From Chrysomallon squamiferum (taxonomy: Eukaryota > Mollusca > Gastropoda > Neomphalida > Peltospiridae): a stretch of DNA of 64,000 nucleotides. The notes under the pieces were generated by a model. It was not told the origin of the DNA, did not search any database, and saw nothing but the letters and a program-made list of their open reading frames with translations. This document shows positions 1 to 39,041 of the stretch, in pieces (within the stretch, counting starts at the first letter, position 1; the number at the start of each line of letters is the position of its first letter). The DNA lies in assembly GCA_012295275.1 (NCBI GenBank), contig CM022672.1, positions 26,433,430 to 26,497,429 on the forward strand, in the 5' to 3' direction. Made by a program: the position numbers and the translations under genes.

Positions 1-21353
<21,353 letters not shown>

Positions 21354-21545
21354 ACTCGCACGCGATAATTCTGAAAGTACGAGCCACACACAGAACAGAT
21401 TAAAGAGAGAAGAGGACCCGGGCACTTCTTAATCAGCAAACTTTCTCTTCTTCCATGAATGAAATATTGTAAACAGTTTTAACTCTACCTCCTCTCTATC
21501 CTCAAATTAAATATAACATATTCTGACATGTCGTATTTGTCTGTT

Positions 21546-21551
21546 AATAAA
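21546..21551 (+). promoter_or_regulatory. Candidate poly(A) signal of STK32
   Basis: AATAAA about 190 bases after the STK32 stop codon, followed by a T-rich stretch. It is the first good hexamer downstream of the gene. Confidence 0.5.
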
Positions 21552-22791
21552 TTTTTATCATTGTAAACATAAAACAACTTTCTTTATTGCACTGACTCAT
21601 TGATTCCAGTGTTAGGACAGTTACAATATTTCATATTCATGTGTTTACAGAATACCATTAGCACTAATTCAAATTCATATGGTAACAGAGTACTGAAACT
21701 TTATAAGTAGAAAAAAAAAAAAAATAAAAAAAAAACGGAGAAAAAAACCCAACAACACAACCATAAAGGAACCATAAAAGACGAAATACGTTTTTAACGA
21801 TTTGCGATTGAGGCTGTCTACATGATAGAAAACTTATACCTATAAGATTATTATGCTTTGTGTCAATCAATATTTTCAGTTGTTATAAAGTGCTTATTTC
21901 CAGCTTTAACAAATCATAATTCTTGATTTTTATATCTACGTTTTTTAAATTTTATTTAATACATTTAATACATACAATTCTACTTACGTCCCTTTGGTTT
22001 TAATTAGTCAGGCTTGAATTGTTAATCACAATAAATTAAATAGTAAAATAATCAGTCAGTTCTTAATTATGTTACCGCTGGCAAAGGAAACTATATCAGA
22101 CTAATTTCAAAAGAAAACTTTGATTCATAATTTCAGTTTCTCTCCATCTTCATAAATATACACTTTTCTTCTGATATTTCATAGACATCTTAACTAATAT
22201 CAGAATAATATAGTTTGATATAGTTTCTTTTACCCCTTTACAGTTACATATATATGTGATTATGTCAGTTTATATTCAGTAAATACTGAATACATGTGCA
22301 CGCCCTGCCAATAGCGCCATGAAAGTCATTATTTAAACTGTGAATACGTATTACCTTACCTTGTTACATATTACCACCACTACATATTTACATATTTTTA
22401 TATTGTTGTACTTCAGTGCGTTTCTCGCAAGAGTTTCCTAAGATATATAATTTTATAATTTGTTATCTGGTCTGCTTGTTCTTTTACATTTTTAAACGTT
22501 TTTTACTTTCACATTCTTAGCATTTAATATTATATTTAATATCTGAAATATATATATATAAACGCATATATATATATATATATATATAAACAAACGCATC
22601 GTAAATGTGTTCAGAATATTCATATGAATCACGATCCATTTAAACATTAAATTTATTTGCCGTACTGCATAATGCCTATTTCATTTTACAAATGTAATTT
22701 AAACCATAAACTAAAAATATATTCATTATTCAAAACAGTAGTTTTTTTAATCTCAGCAGTCAACTCGTTATTTATTTATATTGTTATCATT

Positions 22792-22794
<3 letters not shown>

Positions 22795-22877
<83 letters not shown>
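22795..22877. repeat. (CT)41 microsatellite
   Basis: Pure CT dinucleotide run in the intergenic region after STK32, one of four long CT/GA tracts of about 70-95 bases in this window. Confidence 0.97.
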
Positions 22878-22880
<3 letters not shown>

Positions 22881-23285
22881 GGATTTTTGTTATTTTAATA
22901 TTATTATAAGAGTATTAAATGCAATCTCTGTCACGATCATAGTCTGATAATAAAAACTGCCTGTCTAGATGTCACTACTAATAAAAGAAAATATTGCCTT
23001 TTTTTTCTTCCCCGTAATTAGGTGATGTTTTTTGTTTTGTTTTTGTTGTTGTTGTTTTTTTTTCAATATTTTTAATTTTACATGTTCAAATACAAGTTTT
23101 TACTAATTATTTATGATATATAAATGTTTTTTTTTTTTTTTTTTTTTTTACCAGATGAATAAATTAGAAAGTGGCCAGAATGGCGAAAAAAAAAAAAAAA
23201 TAAAAGAAAAAAAGAAAAAAAAAAAACAACTTTATATTTAAAATAATAATAATAATTTTGACATATGTCAGTCCACTCAATTTTA

Positions 23286-23341
<56 letters not shown>

Positions 23342-23518
23342 TTATTATTATTATTTTATTTTATTTTCATTTATAATTTGTAAATAAATAAGATCTACAG
23401 ATTTTTTATGTTTATATTCTAATGGGGCTGTCATTAGCTTAAGTAAAAAGTCACTAAATAGTTACATTACTGAAATATACGTACATATATTCTGTCTTGT
23501 TATTATTTGACACTGAAC

Positions 23519-23573
<55 letters not shown>

Positions 23574-24141
23574 CACAAATATTTGATAATCTAAGAGATT
23601 ATATAAACTTTATTATTGTTACAAATTGATAAATTTACACTAATATTATTGTCAAAGTCTTGGAAATTGTGTATTACATTCTAAACAAAAAATGGCAGAT
23701 ATGAATTTACAATGAAAGAAGGGGAATATTTTTAACTAGATAATGCACCAAAGTTATCTGGAGTCACAGATATGGTTAATGACCGCACAATTAATGACAA
23801 AGGTCACCAGATGCCGCAACTCGATTGGCTTTTCATTTGATTAGCAGAATGGATATTTTATTTGACCTTTCCATAGACAGCAAAAACGAGAACATTTGAT
23901 AAACTGTTAGTGGGAAATTAACTGGAAAGCGGAATAGACTAAAGACAGCACGTAGTGTGTTCTGTAAAGTGAAAAATAAAATTCTTCTTAAAATAATTTT
24001 TTATAATGAAACCTGCATTTTCTGATGTTTATCGAAATATAACATTGTCAGTTGTTAAAACACAGGTACAATGTGATTGTTTATATTCACCACCAAAATG
24101 TAGTATTTAACATGAAATGTTTGTTATGTTTTATATTATAA

Positions 24142-24208
<67 letters not shown>

Positions 24209-24679
24209 TCTTAACTGATAACATTTTAGAATGAGTTTGTAAATATATTTTTTTCTCTATTCATACTGGATTATGAATATTTGTTGATGATCAGTACCAA
24301 AAACTGATGATAATCTGAACTACGTTAAAAGCGCTTCATTGTTGCATTTTTATTTTTCTTCATTAAACTGATCTTTCTGTAAAAATAGTTTTTCGCCTTT
24401 TATTGTTATTGTATTTTAACTGTTTTTCTTTCTTTTCTTTGTACCATTGTGTTCACACACATCAATTATGATCGTAAACAAGAAAACATATCGTATATCT
24501 GTAAATATTTATTTATATATTTGTTTGTGAAAATAAAATAAAAATACTGTTATGTTTAACGTTTTCCGATTCCAGATTATGCACCCAATGTATTTTGTTC
24601 TATAACATGCGCATACACTATGGAATAAACGTTTTGAACATTTATGATTTTTGTCTTTTTCATACAGTTTATTTATTCT

Positions 24680-24798
24680 TTCTTTTATTTATTTATTTGT
24701 TTGTTTGTTTATTTATTTGTTTGTTTGTTTGTTTGTTTGTTTGTTTGTTTGGTTGTTTGGTTGGCTGGTTGGTTGGTTGGTTGGTTGGTTGGTTGGTT
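24680..24798. repeat. TTTA/TTTG/GGTT tetranucleotide tract
   Basis: A graded tetranucleotide repeat that moves from TTTA to TTTG to GGTT units, consistent with successive point changes spreading in a slipping array. Leu/Val/Trp-Gly ORFs over it are artefacts. Confidence 0.9.
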
Positions 24799-26408
24799 AT
24801 TTGTTTTAAAATTATTAATTTTTTCCTATGGTGTCACGGGGCCCAGCGCACAAGAGGTGTTAGCTTTCAAGAGCTAACGAACTTATTAAATTTTGGCTCG
24901 TTTCTTGTCAAGGGTTTGCGCCTTTGTTGGACCCGCTGACTGCAAATAAGAAACTGTGACATTTGATTATAACAGATATATATATTTGCATATACTATAG
25001 ATATAAACCATATAATATCAAGTATCCACTATAAACACCAAAACAAAACACATTATTTATATTACAAAGATACGTGGGAGTTGGCGTCAAATTCTTAATT
25101 CTTTTAATTTTCCCTAACCTGTTTTGTTAGAAATAAATATATAACACAAACTCTGTACGGAGCATATATACAGGTTACATCAAACTGATCAACAAACCAA
25201 ACAGAGGATACAGAAACAGGATAACCATTTGTCCCTGCTTCTGACTTAAAAAAAAAAAAAACGCAAAATATATTTACCAACATAATTGCCTAACAATGGC
25301 CGCCAACTCCTCACTCCTACCCGTGTCTTCTTTTTGTTCCTTGTCGTCTCTGTGTCTTTGTCTTTTACTTAAATAAACACGTCGCGGACTTCCCTGAAGT
25401 TAATTCCTTTTGTCTCTTGCTAATGATCGTTAATTGTTAGGTGTTTTCAGTAATTGGATTACTGTTAATTAACAGTAGAAATTTAATAAATACATATTGT
25501 TAGGAATATTTGTAGAAATGAATGGTTAACATATTTACTTACTTTAAGGATATATAGAGGTTAATTTCGAGATGTTAAACTATATTAAAGTAAGCCATTT
25601 AGGTAAATATTAAATATATTACCGACATTTTCAAAAACTTTACCTTAAAAGTACCACAATATAAAATATTATAATAAGTAAAAAAAAAATATAGCTACCA
25701 GCGAATTCTACAAGTAGGTATAACCTAAATTGCGATCCGTGGCTTAGTAAATAAGTTAGGATCATTTTGCTATGTTAAAGAAACACAGAAAACAGTACAT
25801 TTAAATATCGCCGAGAACACTTTCCACAGCTTGAACGAGGCCCTATTAGGGTGTGGATAAGGGCCCTACCACGTAAGGAATATGTTTGGTCCTTTTTTAC
25901 TACTGCTGCTGCTACTTTTATCTACAACAACAACTACTACGACTGATATTACTTCTACTACTGCTATTAACTAATTACTTTAAGCACTACTTTTGCTACT
26001 AGATTTTGAATCCTAATTTAATTCGATTTTTATAATTCAAAGAACATTTAATTCAGAATAAAAAGACCTGGACAAGGAGATATTATGAGACATATTTCAA
26101 ACCACAAATACGGAAGGTTAGGTTGGCTTGGGGTGGGGTCGAATGACTGGGCTCAGGTCTCCTGCAGGGCAAAATAGTTAACTTCACCAACCTATTCTGA
26201 CAGAGAAATATACTAAGTATATTTCAGTCTGTATCTGTCAAGGGATTTATCAAGTTCTTGAGGATTATCCAGTTTCTGCATGCACCAGTTTGTGATGTTA
26301 GTATCTGATAACTAAATGTGTCAGTTTCTCAGGTCTGTGTATAAAAAGACTTTACTATTCATTCAAAATGATTTTCTTTTCATTTTTTTTTTTTTTTCTT
26401 TTCTTTTT

Positions 26409-26456
<48 letters not shown>

Positions 26457-26651
26457 GAATAGAAAAGATTTTAAGAAAACAGATGAAATCATTCCACATA
26501 ATAAACTGAAATGTCGGCCAAAAACAAATGTTGATATCACTCAAACAGATTATTACCCGCAATAGAGCTGTCATAGAATTACCTCCCTTGAAATCGCTCC
26601 CTTGAAGCTATATAAAATAAAATAATAGTAATAAGAAGAAGAAGAAGAAGA

Positions 26652-26712
<61 letters not shown>

Positions 26713-27544
26713 GTAAGTGCTCCTGCTGCTACTGCTACTAATACTACTACCAAAGAAATAATATACAACTGGCACGATTCTTCAAAATATAAGTAAAAAT
26801 CAAAACAGCAACAAACAGTGCATTGGAAAGAGGAAATGTTGTTCTTTATTGTGATACATTTTGCATGCTCCTTTGAACAAAATGTATCTGCGCCGATCCG
26901 GGAAAAGATTGCAGTTTTCAAATGATTCAGGCGTGGCGGGCAGCTGCACAGTGCGGATGCCTCTATTTCTAGAGAAAAAAGATTAGCCATTCGAGCACTT
27001 TAAATTTTATTAATCTAATAATCTAAATGAAAATAATAATAATAATAATAATAAAAAATAATAATAAAAAGAAGAAGAAAAAGAAGAAATAACGACATAA
27101 TCAGTTATATTTTTCGTTATAAATTAGAAATAACATGATATATATAAACTGATTATTGATAAATAATTTGCAAAACATAATAAACAAAACTAATATATAA
27201 AAGTATTTATTATTATTTCAAAATAAATAAATAAATAAATAAAAATGGTTTGAATTATAAAAAATAATACAGTTTGTTTTCAACACATTAAACAAATATA
27301 ATGATTACAAAATTTCTTAAGTCTTTATTAGTTTATATATTATGATTAAATTTTATTCTTTCGTTATGGATATATGAATTCTCCTTTTGTTGACTGGAGC
27401 TTATATTAACTTTACACCGGTTAAACATAACAACCCGTGAACTCCAAACTGTTTATTGTTTTGAGATGGGACAAATTTTGATTTAGCAAACATTAATAAT
27501 ACATTACACAGCAATGATATATTGTAGAGAGAGCTCTTTTATAA

Positions 27545-27575
<31 letters not shown>

Positions 27576-28571
27576 GATTATACGGTATTTTCAAATTACC
27601 GCCAACCCGTATTATATATCTTTTCATAAATCCTAAATCCATATTTGTGAACAGAACAGTACATTTTTTTGCTTGTCTGAAAATTAGGGAAAACAAGAAA
27701 AAATAGCCTAAGATAAGTATAACCTGCGCGAAATTTATAAAACATTATTATTATTATTTTTTTAAATATCAAGTGTTCGGGCGACCGTCTTTGTTATTTC
27801 ATTTTAGGCCATCCCATTTTATTTAATTCGTGAGAAACGGAAAACTGAAAGGATGGAAACGTTTTAACGATTAATGTTATCATCCACAGACATGAAGCAT
27901 GGTACTTCAGTTTATTATTTACTATAGACAGAACTTCTTTTTTGTTTTGTATATACATCATTGTTAACACTTTATTTGTTTATAAGGACTGCTGTTAAAG
28001 ACGTGAAGATGGATTATATCATCATGTAACCTGTTACCGTTTACCGTAATCTAGGCAGTTCTGATCGTTTTACTTTTAACTTCAGCTAATTAAAATTTTG
28101 TTTATTTTCTAATATATTAATGATTAATTAACTGAGAGATGGTTATTTTTCACTGACAGCTGTATTGATTACTCAGTGCATTGTAAATAATAAAGAGAAT
28201 AACAACCGAAAAACAATTATGAAAAGAAAATATTATTTTTTTTTTTCAGTTCTTTTTGTGATCGAATGACTAATAGAGATTCAAATTGCAGTGACAAACT
28301 TCATGAAAATGAGTTTACCAAGAGTTGTAAAGTTTTATTTGTCAATTTATTTTATTCCAAATTAAAGCATTTTAAAAATGTTCCTTCTATTTTTGATAAT
28401 GGTATCATTTAGGTCATATTTATTTTTTAATTTGAATATAAGATATATTGAAAACTTAATATATGTTTACTGTACCTATGGATACAACAGAAAACCAAGT
28501 AATTATTAAAATAATCATTCTTTCAAATGTGTGTTTGCATTTAAAATTAAACTCTTGTTGTAGCTTATATT

Positions 28572-28580
28572 ATGAGTAGG
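28572..28580 (+). CDS. RNF4: Candidate first coding exon of RNF4 (ATG)
   Basis: ATG AGT AGG followed by GTGAAATAG. If spliced to 28704 it keeps frame and gives an M-S-R start reminiscent of RNF4 N-termini. The donor is weak and the start could equally lie in an upstream exon. Confidence 0.35.
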
Positions 28581-28703
28581 GTGAAATAGCAGAGGCAGTA
28601 TATTTTTTTGATATATGACCATGTAGGGAAGAATATTTATTTTTTAAAACTGTGTTCTGGTAGAGAATTTCTATCACATAAACTGTCTCATTCTTGTTTT
28701 CAG

Positions 28704-29527
28704 TCTCCTCAGAGGGTTCGTAGACGACGGCACATTGTAAGTCAAGAAAGACCACGTCTGCGCAGAACAACACGTAGTAACTCAGTGCCACCAACTGTTG
28801 TGTTAGATGATTTACAAGACGATGTGAACAGTGGTGTGTATTATCACTAAGAAATTAATTTGATTATTTTTCACATTATTTTTCACAGTGACAACCTTTC
28901 ATTAATACCAAATTCTTTAATATGCTTTGCACTTATTATGAAGTGTTATTAAAAACATTATTTAGACAAAGGTGCATGAAGTGGTTTAATGGCTCGTACA
29001 TCATAAATGTTCCACATATTTCATACAATTCAGTAAATCTATATATATCTTTTATAGCTTTATAGTTGATGTTAAATGAAACTCGAGTGTTGTTAAATGT
29101 TTTTTGTAAAAACTTGTTTAACATGCAGTTACTTTAAAATATAATATAAAGTAGATGCTTGGCTATTATTATATATTACGAAATGGTGTAACAGAAGCAA
29201 TAAAGTGTAAGTTTTTTCAGTTTAGATGCTGTTGTGTATTTGCAGGCTGTATTGACTTGACAAATGATGATTCGTACACAGAACAGGCCAGTGTGATAGA
29301 CCTGACCAGTGTCAGTGATTCTCCTGTTGTGGTGTGTTCAAACTGGCTTTTTATTTACATAATCTGTTGTGTTTTGAACAAATTTCTTCTAATAGACTGT
29401 TAATGAAAACCAGCCTTTGTTTAAAGTATGACTATAATATACATAAGTATTTTGCTATTTCCCATCTTTCTCTTTTAAAAATCAAAAACTAGGTTAATTT
29501 CCTATTTTCTAAATTATTATTTATTAA

Positions 29528-29571
<44 letters not shown>

Positions 29572-29880
29572 AAATTTTTGTTTTGTTAATTTTAATTTTA
29601 ATTCTTTTTTAATTATTGAAAAATAATTTTAAAAACCTGATTTCTTATTTATTTTTAGCTAATTTCACCTGTTGATGGTGAGTATATTGAATGGTCTTAC
29701 ATTATTCGAAATAATTAGCAAAGTAACTTTTACACAGGTTAAAAGAAGAAACATTTTTTTTTATATATATAAACTGTTTTGTTTTGATTTTAATTTCACA
29801 AGGTTTATGTTCTAGAGAACAAAATTTGTAATAATCTTATTATTTCTTTTCTTTTTCTCTCATCATATATATTTATATAT

Positions 29881-29956
<76 letters not shown>

Positions 29957-31872
29957 TGTGAGAGTGTGTGTATTACAAGATATTTATAGTCCATTAGTAA
30001 CTTGTTTTGTAACCTACAACATGCAAATTCTTGATTTAATTTACTGTTAATTTTTGGCTTAAATAACATCCAGAACACTATGGTTGTGTTATCATTCACA
30101 AACTGAATGCGTTATAAATTATTTTTTAACACTTTAATTTCTTTTTCAGAACATTCGCCAAACAGACGTGGTCGTCGAAGACGTTCATCTCAGTTTACTG
30201 CAAATGATGATGATGCTGGTCCTACAAGTAGTCGAATGAGGATGCAGAGAATGATTGATTTGGACAATGATGATTCACTTCCATCTTTTGATGTTATAGG
30301 AATTCCATTCAGGTAACTAGCTTTTTAGGTAACTGTCTTTACCAAATATCAGTTGTGTGAAATTTGTCCAGAACAGACACAATGCCTAAACCCCAAAACC
30401 AATCTTTAATATATATCAAATTATGTGATTTTTGAAAATAATATTCAAGTAATACTTTGTTTTTATTTATTAGAAAATTAATAATAACCCGAAGTACATA
30501 GGTCACATAATTTCTGGCAAATATATCCCTTACCATTCAAGCAAGAACATTTTGGACAAATACACTGGCCAGATAAATATTTATTTATATATTTTCATCA
30601 TTCTATTAAATCAAAATTGAAGTACCTTTCTTTAATAATGTATCAGGTACAAAATTTTACATACAATACTCAGTACTGATGCTGATGTAAATAAACCATT
30701 TTATTACCTGCTTTCACTTTAATTTGTATATTTTGATCAACAGAAGTGGAATCCCAAAGGCCTAACTATAACAACACATAAGAACCTAATACAATTATTA
30801 ATGTTTTTTCTTGACCATGAAAACAGTGACTGGTATTTAATTGATAGGGCTATGATAATAAACTACTTTCCTGGATGAGATGAACTGCCTTCAAAGATAT
30901 ACTGAATGTGTGACAGTTAAAAATAGTATTATACTTTATATTTAAAATATAAAATAACTAATGAAATAGGTATGTAAGTGTGACTTATTGTGCATAAATT
31001 ACATTTAACATTTTAATATATGAAATTATTAATACATCAGATTTTACAGTGAACTAATGAATGTAGATAATATTTTGAATTTTGATATATAAAATTGTTA
31101 TTAAAACAGTTTGTACATACATATGAGTTAATGAGACAGAGTTCCATTTTAGTCCAGAAAGAGCAGAATCAAATCCATCATCATCCACAACATCACCATG
31201 GACACAGAAGTTTCACTGTCCAGTCTGCCTGGATGATGCTAAACAAGTATGTATTAATTCTTCCAGTTGAATTTTGAATCATTATGTCTTTGATGGAAAG
31301 TATCAGTACAATTACAAAAATTTCCAGGTTTATTTTGAAATGACTGGGTATTAGAATCAAATTTGATGCTAATTTATAATATTTGATTTAAAAAAAAAGA
31401 AATTTGCTTATTATTATTTTAAAATATTAGGCCATTGTCTCCCCTTACTGTTAATGTTAGCTTTAAATCTGACACTGAATAATAAAATGAATGTTAGGTT
31501 TCATTATTGCTTGATAAATAAATTTGTTTAGTATTAGTTTTTTTTAAACTATACATTTAGGGGTTTAATAAGTTGTGCATTTCACTAAATGTCAAATCAT
31601 AAACTTTTAAAAATAATTATACAGCTCTGTGTTAGTATATATATAAATTAAACATACATTTTACACACACAAACATTTGTTTATTACACATGCACACATA
31701 TTCTTTTTCTGACTACTTTCAGATACAGAAGAGTGGACGACAAATTTTTTCCACAATTTGTGGTCATATCTACTGTAATGAGTGTATTACTCAGGCTCTT
31801 GGTGCACAGAAATGCTGCCCAACATGCAGAAAAAGAATCACTTTAAAACAAATACATGTGTTATATTTATAG
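28704..31872 (+). CDS. RNF4: RNF4-like SUMO-targeted E3 ubiquitin ligase
   Basis: Nuclear RING E3 that ubiquitinates poly-SUMO-modified proteins. Exons: 28704-28833, 29246-29331, 29659-29677 (19-nt microexon), 30150-30312, 31153-31246, 31723-31872; together 213 codons plus TAG, all in phase. The N-terminal half is acidic/basic and carries several SUMO-interaction motifs of the hydrophobic-acidic type: VVLDDL, CIDLTNDD, VIDLTSV and MIDLDNDD. An Arg-rich patch (NRRGRRRR) lies between them. The C-terminal C3HC4 RING runs CPVC, CGHIYCNEC, CPTCRKR and ends IHVLYL, like the RNF4 C-terminus. The first listed exon starts at phase 0 without an ATG; a candidate start is ATG AGT AGG at 28572-28580, spliced at a weak GTGAAA donor, which would give M-S-R before the exon. 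Human RNF4 is 190 residues, so the length fits. Confidence 0.93.
29882..29954. repeat. (GA)n microsatellite
   Basis: GA dinucleotide run of about 36 units in the RNF4 intron between the 19-nt microexon and the next exon. Confidence 0.95.
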
Positions 31873-32334
31873 ATATGTGAACATTATTACTTTTGGTGAC
31901 TGCTTTTTGAAGAATGCTTTTATTTTACACTTTCAAACTACTTCTCTGTGTATGAAGATTTTAAGGCTTATTGGTACATGATGTTTCGTCTTGTTTGATT
32001 GTTTTTTGTAAAAAAAAATTTCAGATAGGAAAATGATTTAGCTTGGTAGGTTAATTAAATTAAGCACCAGTATAGGACAGAAGAAAAAAAAAATTAAAAG
32101 GAGAAAAATACTGTGTAGATTCTGAGAAGACTGAAATACAGCTTAAACTCTTTGCTTTTATTTACTTTGACTGTGTTTTGGGATTGATTGGGCCATTGCA
32201 CAAATTTTTCCAGCAGAAATTCAAACATGGTTTCCCACTGTAAGCATATTATATATTTCTGTGTATCTTTGTAATAACTGTATGTGAGAATATGTGGAAT
32301 ATGTTCTGTGCATTGTTTTGTATGTAAACCATGA

Positions 32335-32381
32335 AATAAATTCAGAAATTGTAAATGTCCTGATTTAATTCTCTAAATAAA
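32335..32381 (+). promoter_or_regulatory. Candidate poly(A) signals of RNF4
   Basis: Two AATAAA hexamers (32335-32340 and 32376-32381) about 460-500 bases after the RNF4 stop codon, followed by T-rich sequence. Confidence 0.5.
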
Positions 32382-32633
32382 ATGTACAAATAATTTTGTT
32401 TCCATATATTACTACCTATAACCTTCAGTTACAGTATTTAATATGAGTTTTACGTATTTTAATTTTTTTTTTTTTATTATCATTATTATTTAGTATTTTC
32501 CCAACATGTTAAATTTATACATGTAATTGTTTGTGTGGATACACTGGGTCTTTATTAAACAGTATGTTTATTTCAATTATTTCATCTTTTCTTCCTCTTT
32601 TTCTTCTTCTTCTTCTTCGTCTTCTTTATCTTA

Positions 32634-32665
<32 letters not shown>

Positions 32666-32973
32666 TATTTATGATTGGGTCATTTATCTTAATGTGTAGT
32701 GTCAAACCTGTCTGTGTATTTATGTCAGGAATTTGTATGTTATTTAGTTTTCCTTTTTCCTTTTTTTAAAAAAAAATATAATTTAATTTTTTCATTTAAT
32801 TATTTTAAATTTGATATAAATGGAAAGTGAAATAAATATGAAAGGTTTGAGAAACTAAATAAAACTCTACTAAATGATGGTTATTTATTGTTTTTGCCTG
32901 CAAAATATTTTATGACCCAACATGACTACTTATTGTGACAATAAGTTCTGTTTCTTATAACATATTTGTCAGA

Positions 32974-33414
32974 AAAAAACACGTTAATTCTGATGCTCTG
33001 GTTTGAAATGTATTCTGTTAATATTTGAATTTCCTAATTGAATTGTAGAAGTTTGTTTTGACACCCAGTTATTTCTAGTAGTATGCTAATTTACACTATT
33101 TTTAATTTGATTTTGCTATGCATATATCAATAAATATTCCAAGTAATGTTTGCTATGAGGTATTAATAAGGTTGTTAATAGTTTTTACTGGATTTCACTT
33201 GACCGTTAAAATCACAAAAAGGGCCATCCAAGTTACAGAATCATTATGAAACTCCATTGCTAAAAATATGGTTAATAAAAATGTAATATATAACGAAATC
33301 ATTGATTATTGGGTGTTATGCAAACTTACTGCTGATATTTAAAAAAACAGAAAAAGTGAAATAAGCAAAAAACACGTTAATTCTGATGCTCTGGTTTGAA
33401 ATGTATTCTGTTAA
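32974..33414 (+). repeat. 48-bp exact direct repeat pair
   Basis: The 48 bases at 32974-33021 recur exactly at 33367-33414. The spacing start to start is 393 bases. Flanks of the two copies do not match each other. Confidence 0.92.
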
Positions 33415-33419
33415 ATGTC

Positions 33420-33483
33420 TAATCTGAGACCAACGTTGTTTATCATTTGTGTGTGATCTATGGAGATATGAAATATAATAAAT

Positions 33484-33532
<49 letters not shown>

Positions 33533-33719
33533 ATACAATTTATATTATTATTATTATTATTATTATTTTTATTTTTATTTTTATTTCTACATATATATTT
33601 AACTGCATCTTTTACCCGGTAATTAAGTTTCATCCTTTGGTTACGAGTACGCCCTTCATTTCTATATATATATATTTATAGATCACACGTAAACGATAAA
33701 CAGCGTTGACCTCAGATTA
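33420..33719. repeat. Inverted-repeat element, 42-bp arms
   Basis: Arms 33420-33461 and 33678-33719 are reverse complements at 36 of 42 positions, and all six differences are transitions. The 216-base interior is mostly (TA)n and (ATT)n microsatellite. It could be a small foldback or MITE-like element; no target duplication was identified. Confidence 0.75.
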
Positions 33720-34945
33720 CCGAGTTTTATCAAGTGTTCTGTTTCTCAGCTCGCACAGATTCTGCATTTTTAAAGTATATCTTGTTTTGATCATGTTATG
33801 TTTCAAGTTGACACGATGGTCTAAAATGAGAAATTTTCCAGTGTTTGTCAGAAAGAGTCTTTATGGAATGTATTTAGTTTACTAATAAAACCTGTGATAT
33901 AATGATGTAAGAGCGTTGTTCTTTCTTAGAAAACGTTTTCAGATTTTTTTAAAACACGATAATGGAGATATAAATTTAGAAAGCTTCAATAATTTTCACC
34001 ATTCGTAGATTTAGAGTCAGAATTACTATACATTAGTGATATTCTAGCACAAAGAATATAACGTTAGGTGTTAACATTCTTTTTTTAAATTATTATTGTT
34101 GTTGTTGTTATTTTTTTTACTTCTTGTTGTAATTTTTGTTGTTGTGTTTTGTGGGCTTTTTAAAAAAAAAAAAAAAGCCAGGTAACCGCTTGCACCATTC
34201 ATTGTCATATAATAATTATGTTATTGTTTTTCAGTAGTTTGTCAAAATATTGCAAAAGTATATTTAAAAATAATAATAATAATAATAAAGAAAGAAAGAA
34301 AGAAAAGGACAACTTACTCACCAAGTTGCTAAAATATGCCATAAAACTTTTATAACGTAGATCTGGTAGTTTGAAAATAACCAACAATTTGTTTTCAAAA
34401 AACCCTCATAACGAAAGTTGCTCCTTATAGTCGTCTGATATCGTTAAATAAATCAAAATTTAATGTTAATTAACATATTAGTTTACTTTTTTAACATCTG
34501 GAGAACAAGCCGTTAGTTTCGTGTGTAGGCTGAAAGGCTGTACTGTTCTAAATTTTCTAAAATAAATCATTAAACTATAAATATAAAAAAAACTCAAGCC
34601 AAATATTTAACGGTAGGTAAAAATAACTATTTAGCCACATTACCATTTTTGTTTTTATATTATTACAAAGGAATTACTTTTCTCATCCTGCAGTTTTATT
34701 TACGAGTCTTATCTCGCCAGTCATGAAATATTTCACGTATGAAATTACCAGCGAGATATCAGTGGCCCATTTCCTAAACCGTTAGATTGGAGTTGTTAAT
34801 GGAACATCAATTCTTGTGGCATAATTTTATGTTTCTTGTTGAGACATGGATTAAAGTGGTCACCTATCTATGTGATTTAGAATATTATTGTTTGTAAACA
34901 CTTCTACCTTAACCTGTTATCGAAATTACAAAAAAGTCCATATCA

Positions 34946-39041
<4,096 letters not shown>

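Larger units (their letters stand above)
21560..28570. other. Intergenic repeat-rich region between STK32 and RNF4
   Basis: No gene supported. Repeats: (TA)n near 22545-22588, (CT)41 at 22795-22877, (ATT)n at about 23289-23370, (CA)n at 23523-23571, (ATT)n at 24148-24208, a tetranucleotide tract (TTTG then GGTT units) at about 24680-24798, poly-T at 26411-26453, and AAG/ATT repeats at 26634-26710. Two more complex, less AT-rich patches, at about 24830-24955 and 26840-26985, may be old mobile-element fragments, but I cannot name them. Confidence 0.65.
32382..34920. other. Intergenic region with direct and inverted repeats
   Basis: No gene recognised between RNF4 and the protease. It contains TTC/ATT tracts near 32590-32665, a 48-bp exact direct repeat (32974-33021 and 33367-33414), an imperfect inverted repeat (33420-33461 with 33678-33719), and a (TA)n run at about 33488-33522 inside that inverted repeat. 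Confidence 0.65.

Noticed and set aside
24595-24939. 114-aa ORF with Cys/Leu/Phe and Gly-Trp-Leu-Val repeats
   Set aside because: Generated by TTTG and GGTT tetranucleotide repeats.
26411-26453. Long poly-T as the tail of a retroposed gene copy
   Set aside because: No processed coding sequence or target duplication was found next to it.
26571-26990. 139-aa minus-strand ORF with poly-Asn
   Set aside because: Half of it is an (ATT)n run read as Asn; the first 60 residues are not recognisable and there is no splice context. Possibly an old mobile-element fragment, not supported as a gene.
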